Shown: in pieces, positions 1 to 6,133 of the stretch
Position numbering within the stretch: position 1 is the stretch's first letter
Layout of the letters: each line of letters starts with the position of its first letter
NCBI GenBank assembly: GCA_002418775.1
Contig: DIEU01000038.1
Span: 1-8,316, forward strand
Direction: 5' to 3'
From: Firmicutes bacterium UBA5766
GTDB taxonomy: Bacteria; Bacillota; Desulfotomaculia; Desulfotomaculales; Nap2-2B
DNA length: 8,316 nt
Program-made: the position numbers and the translations under genes
The notes under the pieces: generated by a model
Seen by the model: only the letters and a program-made list of their open reading frames with translations
Databases searched by the model: none
What the model was told of the DNA's origin: nothing

Positions 1-38
1 TTGCAGGTTGACCACAAGCCTTGGATAACGCTAAAGAG

Positions 39-67
39 TTGTTCACACTGCCCACAGCCACTAATAT
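39..67 (+). promoter_or_regulatory. Possible sigma-A promoter for the synthetase-transporter operon
   Basis: TTGTTC at 39-44 and TAATAT at 62-67 are separated by 17 nt, a fair match to sigma-A -35 and -10 boxes, about 105 nt upstream of the preferred synthetase start at 172. The rest of 1-171 holds no gene I can support. One frame is open from the left edge for about 35 codons but shows no recognisable protein. AT-rich sequence at 95-115 could offer other -10 boxes, so this is only the best of several weak choices. Confidence 0.3.
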
Positions 68-171
68 ACTCTAGAAAGGGGGGACTCTGGTATCTTAAAT
101 AAAATATTTCTATCCTGACAATGGTGTTTGTCTATAATTATCACAATAGAAAAAGAAGGAGGTTTAATATT

Positions 172-2106
172 TTGAACAAAGTGAATAGCATGATCCCCCC
201 TCACGTTAAAAGTTTTTTAGACTGGTCTAAAAATGACCCTGATGGTTTCTGGGAAGAAGCGGTCAATAATGCTGCCCCGGATATTCATTGGTTCAAAAAG
301 TGGGACATAGTATTTAAAAGCGATTACCCAACTTTTGAATGGTTTTCTGGTGGTCTTACAAATATTAGCTATAATTGCGTAGATTACAAGGTAAAAACTG
401 GAAGAGGCGGTAGAGCCGCTATCGTAGCTGAATCAGGAGAGACAGGGCAGGTGCGCGTAGTGACATATGCCCAACTGCTCGATCTGGTTAAAAAATATGC
501 GGCAGCGCTAAAAGGTCTAGGGGTTAAAAAAGGAGACCGGGTGGCTGTTTATATGCCTATGGGAATTGAATCGGTGGTCACTTTACTCGCTTGCGCACGG
601 ATTGGTGCAATTCATGTAGCTATTTTTGCCGGTTTTTCAGCCGGTGCTGTAGCCGATCGCATTGAAATTACCGGCGCCAGGTTTATGTTCGCTCAGGATG
701 GAGCCTTGCGCCGTGGTAAACCCGTTGAACTCAAGACAATTATAGACGACGCTCTTGATAAATGCCCGGGCATCGTTGAGAAGGTAATTGTTTTAAAAAC
801 TGAAGGCCAGGCTGAAGCTCCCATGAAAAAAAATAGAGACATGACATGGGATCAATTTCTAGCCCTCGGAGAAGGAATAGAAGCAGAAGTAGAGCTCATG
901 GAAGCCAATGAACCTCTGTTCTTACTGCCCACTTCCGGAACAACGGCTAAACCAAAGGTGACTGTGCATAAACATGGCGGATATCAGGTTTGGGTTTATT
1001 GCATGGCGAAATGGATTTATGACTTGAAAGAAGATGACATTTGGTTCTGCACTTCAGACATCGGCTGGATCGTGGGACATAGCTATAATGTATACGGGCC
1101 ACTGCTATGCGGTTGCACAAACGTTATATTTGACGGTACACCCGACTATCCCCGGCAGGATATGTGGTGGGAGATTGCCGCCCGCAACAAGGCTACGGCC
1201 TTATGGTTATCGCCAACCGGCGTAAGGGCCCTTATGAGAATTGGAGCAGAGCAGGCTCGTAAACATGATCTCAGTTCCATAAAAAGAATCTTTTGCGCCG
1301 GCGAGGTGTTGAACCCGCCTGCCTGGGAATGGCTGCAAAAAGAAGTTTTTGAAGATAAAATACCTGTTATCGACCATATGTGGCAGACAGAAACTGCCGG
1401 CCCGGTATTTGCCAATCCTTATGGCCTGGGGATGATACCTATTAAACCCGGTTCCGCCGGTATACCGGTACCCGGAGTAGATGCCGATGTTGTCAACGAA
1501 AAAGACGGTCAACCTTTAGGTTATGGAGAAAAAGGTATTGTCTTACTAAAAAAGCCTTTCCCGGGACTTGTTTCGACTTTATGGAAAGAACCGGAAAGAT
1601 ATAAAAACGAATATTGGGAGAAAACCCCAGTCACAATGAAATCCTATTATTTAGGTGACGCTGCGCATTTAGACGAGGATGGCTATATCTGGTTTGCCGG
1701 ACGCTCTGATGAAGTTATCAAAATAGCCGCTCATCGCATAGGTACAATAGAAATTGAAAGCGCTTTAATATCACACCCGGCAGTAGTAGAAGCCGGTGTT
1801 GCCGGCGTCCCTGATGAGCTAAGAGGCGAGGTAGCCAGCGCTTTTGTCGTGCTAAGACAGGGCTATACGCCGTCAGAAGAATTAAAAAAAGAACTGATCG
1901 CTCATGTGCGCAAAACAATGGGTCCCATTGTAGTTATTGGAAGCGTACAATTCATTACTGCCTTACCCAAGACAAGAAGCGGCAAAATCATGCGCCGGGT
2001 AATGAAGGCTCTTCTTATGGGCAAGGATGTAGGTGATATATCTACAATTGAAGAAGGCGCCTCCATAGATGAGATAAGAGAAGCTATTAAAAGTGTAAAC
2101 GTTTAA
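172..2106 (+). CDS. AMP-forming short-chain acyl-CoA synthetase (acetate/propionate--CoA ligase)
   Basis: Activates a short carboxylate with ATP through an acyl-adenylate to acyl-CoA, AMP and PPi in the cytoplasm. I chose the TTG start at 172, giving 644 residues, because GAAGGAGG at 155-162 sits 9 nt before it. The frame is open back to an ATG at 121, but that would put the ribosome site inside the gene and add a basic tail. ANL-superfamily landmarks, in 644-residue numbering, are the A3 phosphate loop TSGTTAKPKV (254-263), GWIVGHSY (299-306), AGEV (376-379), WQTETAG (404-410), YYLGD ending at Asp496, hinge region GRSDEVIK near Asp513, and C-terminal PKTRSGKIMRR with catalytic Lys605. Trp404 matches the pocket Trp414 of Salmonella Acs, which limits the acyl chain to about C2-C3. 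Oddities: two glycines of the usual TGKPKG loop are Ala and Val, and the pocket Val386 equivalent is Ala376, which may favour propionate. It is followed 36 nt later by an acetate-family transporter in the same operon. Confidence 0.93.
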   Translation: MNKVNSMIPPHVKSFLDWSKNDPDGFWEEAVNNAAPDIHWFKKWDIVFKSDYPTFEWFSGGLTNISYNCVDYKVKTGRGGRAAIVAESGETGQVRVVTYAQLLDLVKKYAAALKGLGVKKGDRVAVYMPMGIESVVTLLACARIGAIHVAIFAGFSAGAVADRIEITGARFMFAQDGALRRGKPVELKTIIDDALDKCPGIVEKVIVLKTEGQAEAPMKKNRDMTWDQFLALGEGIEAEVELMEANEPLFLLPTSGTTAKPKVTVHKHGGYQVWVYCMAKWIYDLKEDDIWFCTSDIGWIVGHSYNVYGPLLCGCTNVIFDGTPDYPRQDMWWEIAARNKATALWLSPTGVRALMRIGAEQARKHDLSSIKRIFCAGEVLNPPAWEWLQKEVFEDKIPVIDHMWQTETAGPVFANPYGLGMIPIKPGSAGIPVPGVDADVVNEKDGQPLGYGEKGIVLLKKPFPGLVSTLWKEPERYKNEYWEKTPVTMKSYYLGDAAHLDEDGYIWFAGRSDEVIKIAAHRIGTIEIESALISHPAVVEAGVAGVPDELRGEVASAFVVLRQGYTPSEELKKELIAHVRKTMGPIVVIGSVQFITALPKTRSGKIMRRVMKALLMGKDVGDISTIEEGASIDEIREAIKSVNV

Positions 2107-2142
2107 TTATTAATTATTTAAAACAAGAAGGAGGCAAATTTT

Positions 2143-2712
2143 ATGGCAGAAAAATTAGGAAATCCTGCTGTTGTCGGTCTGGCTGGCTTCGGCGGAACAA
2201 CTTTATTGCTCCAGTTTCACAACCTGGGCTGGTGCGGTATTGGACCGGTGGTTTGGGTAGGGTTGATTTTCGGTGGCATAATGCAGATGATCGCAGGCTT
2301 TCAAGAGCATAAAACAGGAAATAACTTCGGCTATTGCGCGTTCTCATCGTACGGCGCATTCTGGATCAGTCTGGGCTTTATTTATATAGGCAACTTCTAC
2401 GGAATATACAAGGCTTCCACAGCTGATGTTGGCTGTTTTTTGTTTATGTGGACGATCTACACTTTTATCATGTGGATTGGTTCAATGAGAACCAACAGCA
2501 TGTTGGCCTTCGTGTTTTTATTTCTTTTAGCCGGCTTTGTTTTTCTTGATTTGGCGCACTTTACACCGTCGAAAGATCTTTGGACTAATGTCGCCGGTTG
2601 GGATTTAATAATCTGCGCTCTGCTAGCCTGGTATGTTATGGCTCATAATATTTTCCTGGATCTGTGGGGAAAGGATATTTTACCGGCGGGAAAACCGTGG
2701 ATAAGTAAATAA
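2143..2712 (+). CDS. GPR1/FUN34/YaaH (SatP-like) acetate/succinate transporter
   Basis: A 189-residue integral membrane protein, the usual length for this family, which carries acetate and other small monocarboxylates or succinate across the cytoplasmic membrane. The family signature NPAPLGL appears as NPAVVGL at residues 7-13. The second landmark is an MQMIAGFQEHKTGN stretch followed by FGYCAFSSYGAFW at about 46-74, matching the SatP pattern of a GLxEYxxGNTFG run and SYGSFW. Six hydrophobic segments can be read at about 9-25, 33-52, 69-87, 95-113, 119-137 and 150-172. AAGGAGG at 2128-2134 precedes the ATG by 8 nt. It is 36 nt downstream of the acyl-CoA synthetase and ends in a strong terminator, so the two are almost certainly co-transcribed. 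It probably supplies substrate to the synthetase or exports acetate. The direction cannot be told from the sequence. Confidence 0.9.
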   Translation: MAEKLGNPAVVGLAGFGGTTLLLQFHNLGWCGIGPVVWVGLIFGGIMQMIAGFQEHKTGNNFGYCAFSSYGAFWISLGFIYIGNFYGIYKASTADVGCFLFMWTIYTFIMWIGSMRTNSMLAFVFLFLLAGFVFLDLAHFTPSKDLWTNVAGWDLIICALLAWYVMAHNIFLDLWGKDILPAGKPWISK

Positions 2713-2732
2713 AGGTAGTTTTATAATCTAAT

Positions 2733-2761
2733 CAGGGTGATGTTTTTAAGACATCACCCTG
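2733..2761 (+). terminator. Rho-independent terminator of the synthetase-transporter operon
   Basis: A perfect 11-bp stem, CAGGGTGATGT (2733-2743) with ACATCACCCTG (2751-2761), has a 7-nt loop and is followed by TTCTTTTAATTTTT on the + strand. It lies 20 nt after the transporter stop. The convergent thiolase-like gene ends at 2809 on the other strand. Read that way the hairpin lacks a good U-tract, so it serves mainly the + strand operon. Confidence 0.88.
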
Positions 2762-2808
2762 TTCTTTTAATTTTTACTTACAACTCGTTGTGAACAGATA
2801 ATCCTAAA

Positions 2809-4035
2809 CTACCATCCCCTGCTCAACAGGCAGGCAGCATTATTTCCCGCATATCCGTACGTTTGGGCAAGGGCCACTTTAACGTCTTTTTTTACCTGGC
2901 TTTCGCCCGCCTCGCCTTTTAACTGGTCTACGGCCGATTTTACTTGATATAATCCCTGAGCTGCAACAGATTCACCACAACTAGCTAGTCCCCCGCTAGG
3001 GCATACCGGTATTTTACCGTCAATTGGATCTGTATCTCCTCTTCTAATCATTTCTTCCGCTTCGCCAGGTTTTAAATCCAATATGCAATCAAGATAAACA
3101 AGATAATGCCAAGAAGTATTGTCTGGCAACTCGATTACATCGATATCCTCAGGACATCTTCTATTGTATTGTTCTCTTGCCATTTTATAAGTTCTGGCAA
3201 TCGCGTTTCTACTCTCGGTTAACGTAGGAACACCCGGCCTGGGGAATGCGCTTAACATATAAAGAGGAAGGCTTTGATCGCCAAACGAGCCGGTTCCAAT
3301 AGTTACTCCTTCTACGATTACTGGTTTATCCGTATACTTTTTAGCTTTATCCAGTGAAGTCACAATAACAGCTCCCGCTCCGTCACTGGTTGAGCAAATC
3401 TCATATAAACGCAAAGGATCACATACCATCGGTGAATTAAGAACCTCTTCCATCGTAAAGACTTTTTTATACCTTGCATATGGGTTTTTAGCACCGGCCT
3501 TGCTTACTAATACCTTGATTAGGGCCAGATCTTCTTCCGTTGTTCCTACTTCTTCCATTCTCCTTTTTGTTTCTACTCCCCAGTAAGTAGGGTTGGTGTA
3601 CCCGGTCATTACAAAGCGCTGATAATCAGGATCATATCTAGAATTCCTGGATTGTGGCCTGAAGAATCCCATAGCTGATTTATCGGCAGCTACAGCAATA
3701 GCTACGTCAAATTCTCCAGATGCAACTGCCATACAAGCTACCATCAAAGTAGCCGTTCCTGTAGCGCAGGCATTTGCTGTGCTGACTACAGGCACCCCTA
3801 TATTCCCCATTTGTCTTTCAATTGCTGTTCCGCTTAAACAGTTGTTAACCCCTTCGCCGTCATAAACCCACAGGGGTGAGCCGGCCGCTATAAATTCTAT
3901 CTCCCTCCAATCCATATTAGCCTTCTCAAGAGCCATGTTGATTGCCTCTACGGCCAATTCAGGTTGAGATTTTTCCGGAAACCTACCCCATGGATGCAAT
4001 CCACAACCGATTATCGCAACCTCTCTATTTTTCAT
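2809..4035 (-). CDS. Thiolase-fold protein (SCP-x/lipid-transfer type) with altered catalytic histidines
   Basis: A 408-residue member of the thiolase superfamily, closest in layout to archaeal-type and SCP-x/Ltp thiolases that work with a DUF35 partner. The start is the ATG at 4035, with GAGGAGGT ending 5 nt before it. The frame stays open 33 codons further upstream, but that extension has no ribosome site and no family similarity. The nucleophile cysteine is clear in STANACATG (Cys90), and an SGGL loop occurs at 347-350. The two other catalytic positions of ordinary thiolases are changed. The usual ELHDxF reads ELPDNTSW at 302-309 (His to Pro304). The usual GGLxSxGHP reads GGLASCGES, with Glu355 where His is expected. 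The C-terminus TYGYAGNNAACLL lacks the standard CxGxG pattern. It therefore may catalyse specialised thiolysis, condensation or retro-aldol cleavage rather than normal acetyl-CoA acetyltransfer. It lies 223 nt downstream of the DUF35 gene on the same strand, its probable complex partner. Confidence 0.85.
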   Translation of the reverse strand: MKNREVAIIGCGLHPWGRFPEKSQPELAVEAINMALEKANMDWREIEFIAAGSPLWVYDGEGVNNCLSGTAIERQMGNIGVPVVSTANACATGTATLMVACMAVASGEFDVAIAVAADKSAMGFFRPQSRNSRYDPDYQRFVMTGYTNPTYWGVETKRRMEEVGTTEEDLALIKVLVSKAGAKNPYARYKKVFTMEEVLNSPMVCDPLRLYEICSTSDGAGAVIVTSLDKAKKYTDKPVIVEGVTIGTGSFGDQSLPLYMLSAFPRPGVPTLTESRNAIARTYKMAREQYNRRCPEDIDVIELPDNTSWHYLVYLDCILDLKPGEAEEMIRRGDTDPIDGKIPVCPSGGLASCGESVAAQGLYQVKSAVDQLKGEAGESQVKKDVKVALAQTYGYAGNNAACLLSRGW

Positions 4036-4258
4036 ATTTACCTCCTCAATAAAATAAACTGCAGATCCTCGGAAACTCTCACGAGCCTCCGGTAAAGCCT
4101 TTTCTTGCCCTGCTTTTTTTAATTTTACCCCCAAAACGGTAGGGCATAAACCATTGCAATAGATGAATATATCAGAAATAATATAAATATATTCTTCATT
4201 AATCCTTCTTTTAAACTATAAAAGACACAGGCTAAAATAACTACTTGCTAATACTATT

Positions 4259-4687
4259 TTAATCAACCGGCTCCCACATCCAGGTTAAATATTCGTTTTC
4301 TTCATCTTCATATAGCTTTCCTGCGGTAGTCTTAACATTCATTCCTATTTTCAGATTATCCATCCTGGTAATCATTCCCCATATTCTGATGCCTTCTGGA
4401 AAATCTACCATCCCGATTCCATATGGCTTATACGGTTCGTATCTAAAAGGCTCCGGTGGTTTATATCGCTGCACCGTATAAGAGTAAAGTTTTCCTTTAT
4501 TACTAAGCTCTATAACTTCTATGTTTTCCCTCTTTTTTTCGCAACTCGGATTTTGACAAAACGTAAGCTTTGGAAATGATACTGTACCACACTTTTTGCA
4601 TCTGCTTGCAATAATTCTTGGTTCATCAGACGGCCATTTGAACATGTCTTCAATTAATGGAACTTTATTCTTCTCCTTGGTATTCAT
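4259..4687 (-). CDS. DUF35 zinc-ribbon/OB-fold protein, partner subunit of the thiolase-like protein
   Basis: A 142-residue protein with the DUF35 two-part build. It has an N-terminal helix and rubredoxin-like zinc ribbon, with cysteines 30, 33, 44 and 49 (CxxC then CxxxxC), followed by an OB-fold from about 55 to the end. The OB-fold begins with GKLYSYTVQRYKPPEPF and includes YGIGMVDFPEGIRIWG. Members of this family bind acyl-CoA or bridge subunits in archaeal thiolase/HMG-CoA synthase complexes, in the Ltp2 and ChsH aldolase/hydratase systems, and in the BbsAB benzoylsuccinyl-CoA thiolase. All four zinc ligands are present, so it looks functional. AGAGGAGGT at 4692-4700 precedes the ATG by 4 nt. 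It is first in a two-gene - strand unit with the thiolase-like gene, behind a candidate promoter at 4872-4900. Confidence 0.88.
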   Translation of the reverse strand: MNTKEKNKVPLIEDMFKWPSDEPRIIASRCKKCGTVSFPKLTFCQNPSCEKKRENIEVIELSNKGKLYSYTVQRYKPPEPFRYEPYKPYGIGMVDFPEGIRIWGMITRMDNLKIGMNVKTTAGKLYEDEENEYLTWMWEPVD

Positions 4688-4728
4688 GGAGACCTCCTCT
4701 GAAAATAATTCTTATCCATTTTCATTCA

Positions 4729-4833
4729 TCACGTCACGCTTCGCGCGGGGTAACTCCTTAAAGATAAAATATTGTCGCTTTTACTCCCCATTATTTTTCT
4801 TGGTCTTCGCTGAAGATCCTTGACTCTCTTCAA
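4729..4833 (-). other. Possible small leader ORF (34 codons) before the DUF35 gene
   Basis: Downstream of the promoter at 4872-4900, a TTG at 4833 follows AAGAGGAGGAGG almost directly and opens 34 codons ending in TGA at 4729. The product would be very basic, beginning LKRVKDLQRRPRKIMGSKSD. The strong purine-rich ribosome site has no other obvious start. Spacing to the TTG is tight, about 3-6 nt depending on which GAGG repeat is used. I recognise no family and see no attenuator hairpin after it, so it may be non-coding leader. Confidence 0.2.
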
Positions 4834-4871
4834 CCTCCTCCTCTTATTTTTCTGCTTTAATTCACGTTTTT

Positions 4872-4900
4872 ATGATATAAGAGGGACAGGAATTTGTCAA
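4872..4900 (-). promoter_or_regulatory. Sigma-A promoter of the DUF35-thiolase unit, with a palindrome over the -35 box
   Basis: On the - strand TTGACA (4900-4895) and TATCAT (4877-4872) are separated by 17 nt: a perfect -35 and a -10 with one mismatch. Transcription would start near 4865, leaving a leader of about 180 nt before the DUF35 start at 4687. The -35 box is embedded in a perfect hyphenated palindrome, TTTGTC - CTT - GACAAA, which could bind a dimeric repressor. This is the best promoter in the window. Confidence 0.65.
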
Positions 4901-4938
4901 GGACAAACACAGGATTTCGTCAAAATATTTTTTTGTGG

Positions 4939-4966
4939 AACTGTAGTATTATTCTCTACTACAGTT
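4939..4966. promoter_or_regulatory. Perfect 10-bp inverted repeat between the crotonase gene and the DUF35 promoter
   Basis: AACTGTAGTA (4939-4948) and TACTACAGTT (4957-4966) form a perfect inverted repeat with an 8-nt spacer. It lies 13 nt after the crotonase stop and about 40 bp upstream of the -35 box of the DUF35 promoter. Neither side has a convincing U-tract: reading leftward the tail is CCACAAAAAAATATTTTG. It is thus a poor intrinsic terminator and could instead be an operator centred about 85-90 bp upstream of the predicted transcription start. Both roles remain possible. Confidence 0.45.
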
Positions 4967-4979
4967 TCTAAAAATTATT

Positions 4980-5771
4980 TCAGCGTCCCGAATAAAGAGG
5001 AGGCCGCTTTTCCTGGAAGGAGCGCAAGCCTTCTTGAAAATCTTCGCTTTGCATACATAAACTCTGCAAATAGGCTTCAAACTCAAGGTCCGTGCTCACA
5101 TCCAGGGCCAGTCCTTTATTAATAGCCATCTTGGTGATGGCCATTCCGATTGGGGAGTTGCCGGCAATTTTTCTCGCCAAAACAAGGGCGTTAGGTAAAA
5201 GCTCTTCCGGAGGTACAACTCGATTAATCATTCCCATCTGGGCTGCCTCTTCCGCGGTAATCGTTTCTCCCGTAAACAATAACTCATTCGCTTTGACCAG
5301 ACCAATCAAACGGGGCAAAAAATAAGTCGCGCCAAGGTCTGCTCCAGAAAGCCCCACGCGCGGAAAAACAAATCCAAACTGAGCTCCTTTTGCAGCTATC
5401 ACCATATCTGAAGCAATTGCCATGCAGGCGCCACCGCCTACTGCTACTCCGTTAACGGCAGATATCACCGGCTTGTCCAGATCGCGCATCCGCAAAATCA
5501 GGCGGTCAAAGCTCCTAACCATTTCCCACTGATCCCTAACTTCCGTAGCCTCCCCGAGCGATTTCTTCAAATCTGCACCTGCGCAAAAGCCCCTCCCCGC
5601 ACCGGTAATAATCAAAGCGCGGACTTCTTTATCTTCCTGGCACTTCTGAAAAGCCTGGTGCAATTCTTCCAGCATGGTCAGTGTTAAGGCGTTCAGGAAC
5701 TGTGGCCGGTTCATAGTAATTGTTGTAATATATTGTTCATTTTTTTCCAAAAGAATTTCACTAAAGACCAT
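4980..5771 (-). CDS. Crotonase-superfamily protein (enoyl-CoA hydratase/isomerase family) lacking canonical glutamates
   Basis: A 263-residue crotonase-fold protein of normal length acting on an acyl-CoA ester in the cytoplasm. CoA-binding and oxyanion-hole regions are present: GRGFCAGADLK (59-69) and NGVAVGGGACMA (107-118). The two catalytic glutamates of rat enoyl-CoA hydratase (Glu144, Glu164) align with Cys116 and Phe136. An aspartate, Asp145 in GLSGADLG, lies at about the position of Asp204 of dienoyl-CoA isomerase, and this GLSGADxG subfamily is common among uncharacterised crotonases. Simple hydration is therefore doubtful; isomerase, hydrolase or C-C bond chemistry are alternatives. 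The ATG at 5771 has only a G-rich stretch (GGGAGGGGG) about 12 nt upstream. Just 27 nt above the start the sequence breaks into a truncated mobile element, so the native promoter has been replaced. Its neighbours on the same strand are an acyl-CoA dehydrogenase upstream and the DUF35/thiolase pair downstream. Confidence 0.85.
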   Translation of the reverse strand: MVFSEILLEKNEQYITTITMNRPQFLNALTLTMLEELHQAFQKCQEDKEVRALIITGAGRGFCAGADLKKSLGEATEVRDQWEMVRSFDRLILRMRDLDKPVISAVNGVAVGGGACMAIASDMVIAAKGAQFGFVFPRVGLSGADLGATYFLPRLIGLVKANELLFTGETITAEEAAQMGMINRVVPPEELLPNALVLARKIAGNSPIGMAITKMAINKGLALDVSTDLEFEAYLQSLCMQSEDFQEGLRSFQEKRPPLYSGR

Positions 5772-5798
5772 TTTCTTTTTGTTCCCCCTCCCGGTAAA

Positions 5799-5972
5799 TT
5801 GTTGGCCTTAAGAAACGACGTCATGCCGCCTGCGAAACACCATCCTGGGAGGGTACCCTGGATAACCAGCCGGTCATAGCAGGAGACGACTTCAGCTATC
5901 TGTTCTTTGTAACGTTCTGTGAGTAACATTTGTTTGCGTCCATGTTGAGATTATTTTCTGATATATTTCAGC
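5799..5972 (-). pseudogene. Left copy of the mobile-element 5' end (truncated repeat-family protein)
   Basis: This 174-bp stretch is an inverted copy of 7345-7518 with 10 mismatches and no indels (about 94% identity). It begins with the same terminal palindrome and encodes the first ~43 residues of the same protein, starting at 5929 (MLLTERYKEQIAEVVSCYDR) with GGMTSFL near the break. At 5799 the match stops and the frame runs out of phase over the crotonase start, ending at 5711. The ribosome site before its ATG is damaged, GGACG in place of the GGAGG seen in the right copy. It is a dead fragment. I recognise the sequence style as a multicopy protein family without assigned function, possibly a transposase. 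Confidence 0.75.
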
Positions 5973-5989
5973 ATGGAATATTAAAAACC

Positions 5990-6085
5990 TTTTGGTTCCG
6001 GCTATGCCAGGTTAAGCTAACGGTTACTGCTACCTTCATCGTTCGGGACTCTCACCCTATAGATAAGCGGCCATGCCGGGCGCAC
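5990..6085 (-). ncRNA. 5' fragment of a group II intron (probably bacterial class C)
   Basis: Read on the - strand from 6085, the sequence starts GTGCGCCCGGCATGG, continues with CTATAGGGTGAGAGTCCC and then GAAGGTAGCAGTAACC and TTAGCTTAAC. These are hallmarks of the 5' end and first domain of bacterial group II introns. The intron start lies 7 nt beyond the terminator stem at 6093-6124, the preferred target of group IIC introns. Only about 100 nt remain: the sequence then runs into the 5' end of the repeat element at 5972, with no reverse transcriptase or domains V/VI in the window. The inner limit near 5990 is approximate. Confidence 0.72.
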
Positions 6086-6092
6086 AAAAGTT

Positions 6093-6124
6093 GCTCCCTG
6101 CCTGAGTTATTCAAGGCAGGGAGC
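6093..6124 (-). terminator. Terminator of the acyl-CoA dehydrogenase gene (possibly bidirectional)
   Basis: A perfect 11-bp stem, GCTCCCTGCCT (6093-6103) with AGGCAGGGAGC (6114-6124), has a 10-nt loop and begins 9 nt after the dehydrogenase stop. On the - strand the tail reads AACTTTT before passing into the group II intron fragment, and on the + strand TTTTAA. The intron probably separated the hairpin from part of its original U-tract or used it as its insertion target. Confidence 0.83.
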
Positions 6125-6133
6125 TTTTAATGC

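Noticed and set aside
121..171. In-frame N-terminal extension of the synthetase from an ATG at 121
   Set aside because: A strong ribosome site at 155-162 lies inside it and fits the TTG at 172. The extra 17 residues are basic and unlike the family.
1146..1918. Several - strand frames inside the synthetase gene
   Set aside because: They are shadows of a clearly coding + strand gene, with no ribosome sites or family similarity.
2712..2816. Matching GGTAGTTT and AAACTACC pieces on both sides of the convergent intergenic terminator
   Set aside because: Only about 8-9 bp over a 90-bp span, with an independent strong hairpin in between. Likely chance.
4036..4134. In-frame extension of the thiolase-like gene upstream of 4035
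   Set aside because: The ATG at 4035 has a near-perfect ribosome site, and the added 33 residues show no thiolase features. The rest of the gap 4136-4258 is AT-rich with no convincing promoter, RNA or gene.
5930..6130. 66-codon + strand frame across the intron fragment and terminator
   Set aside because: It overlaps structured RNA elements read on the other strand and resembles no protein.
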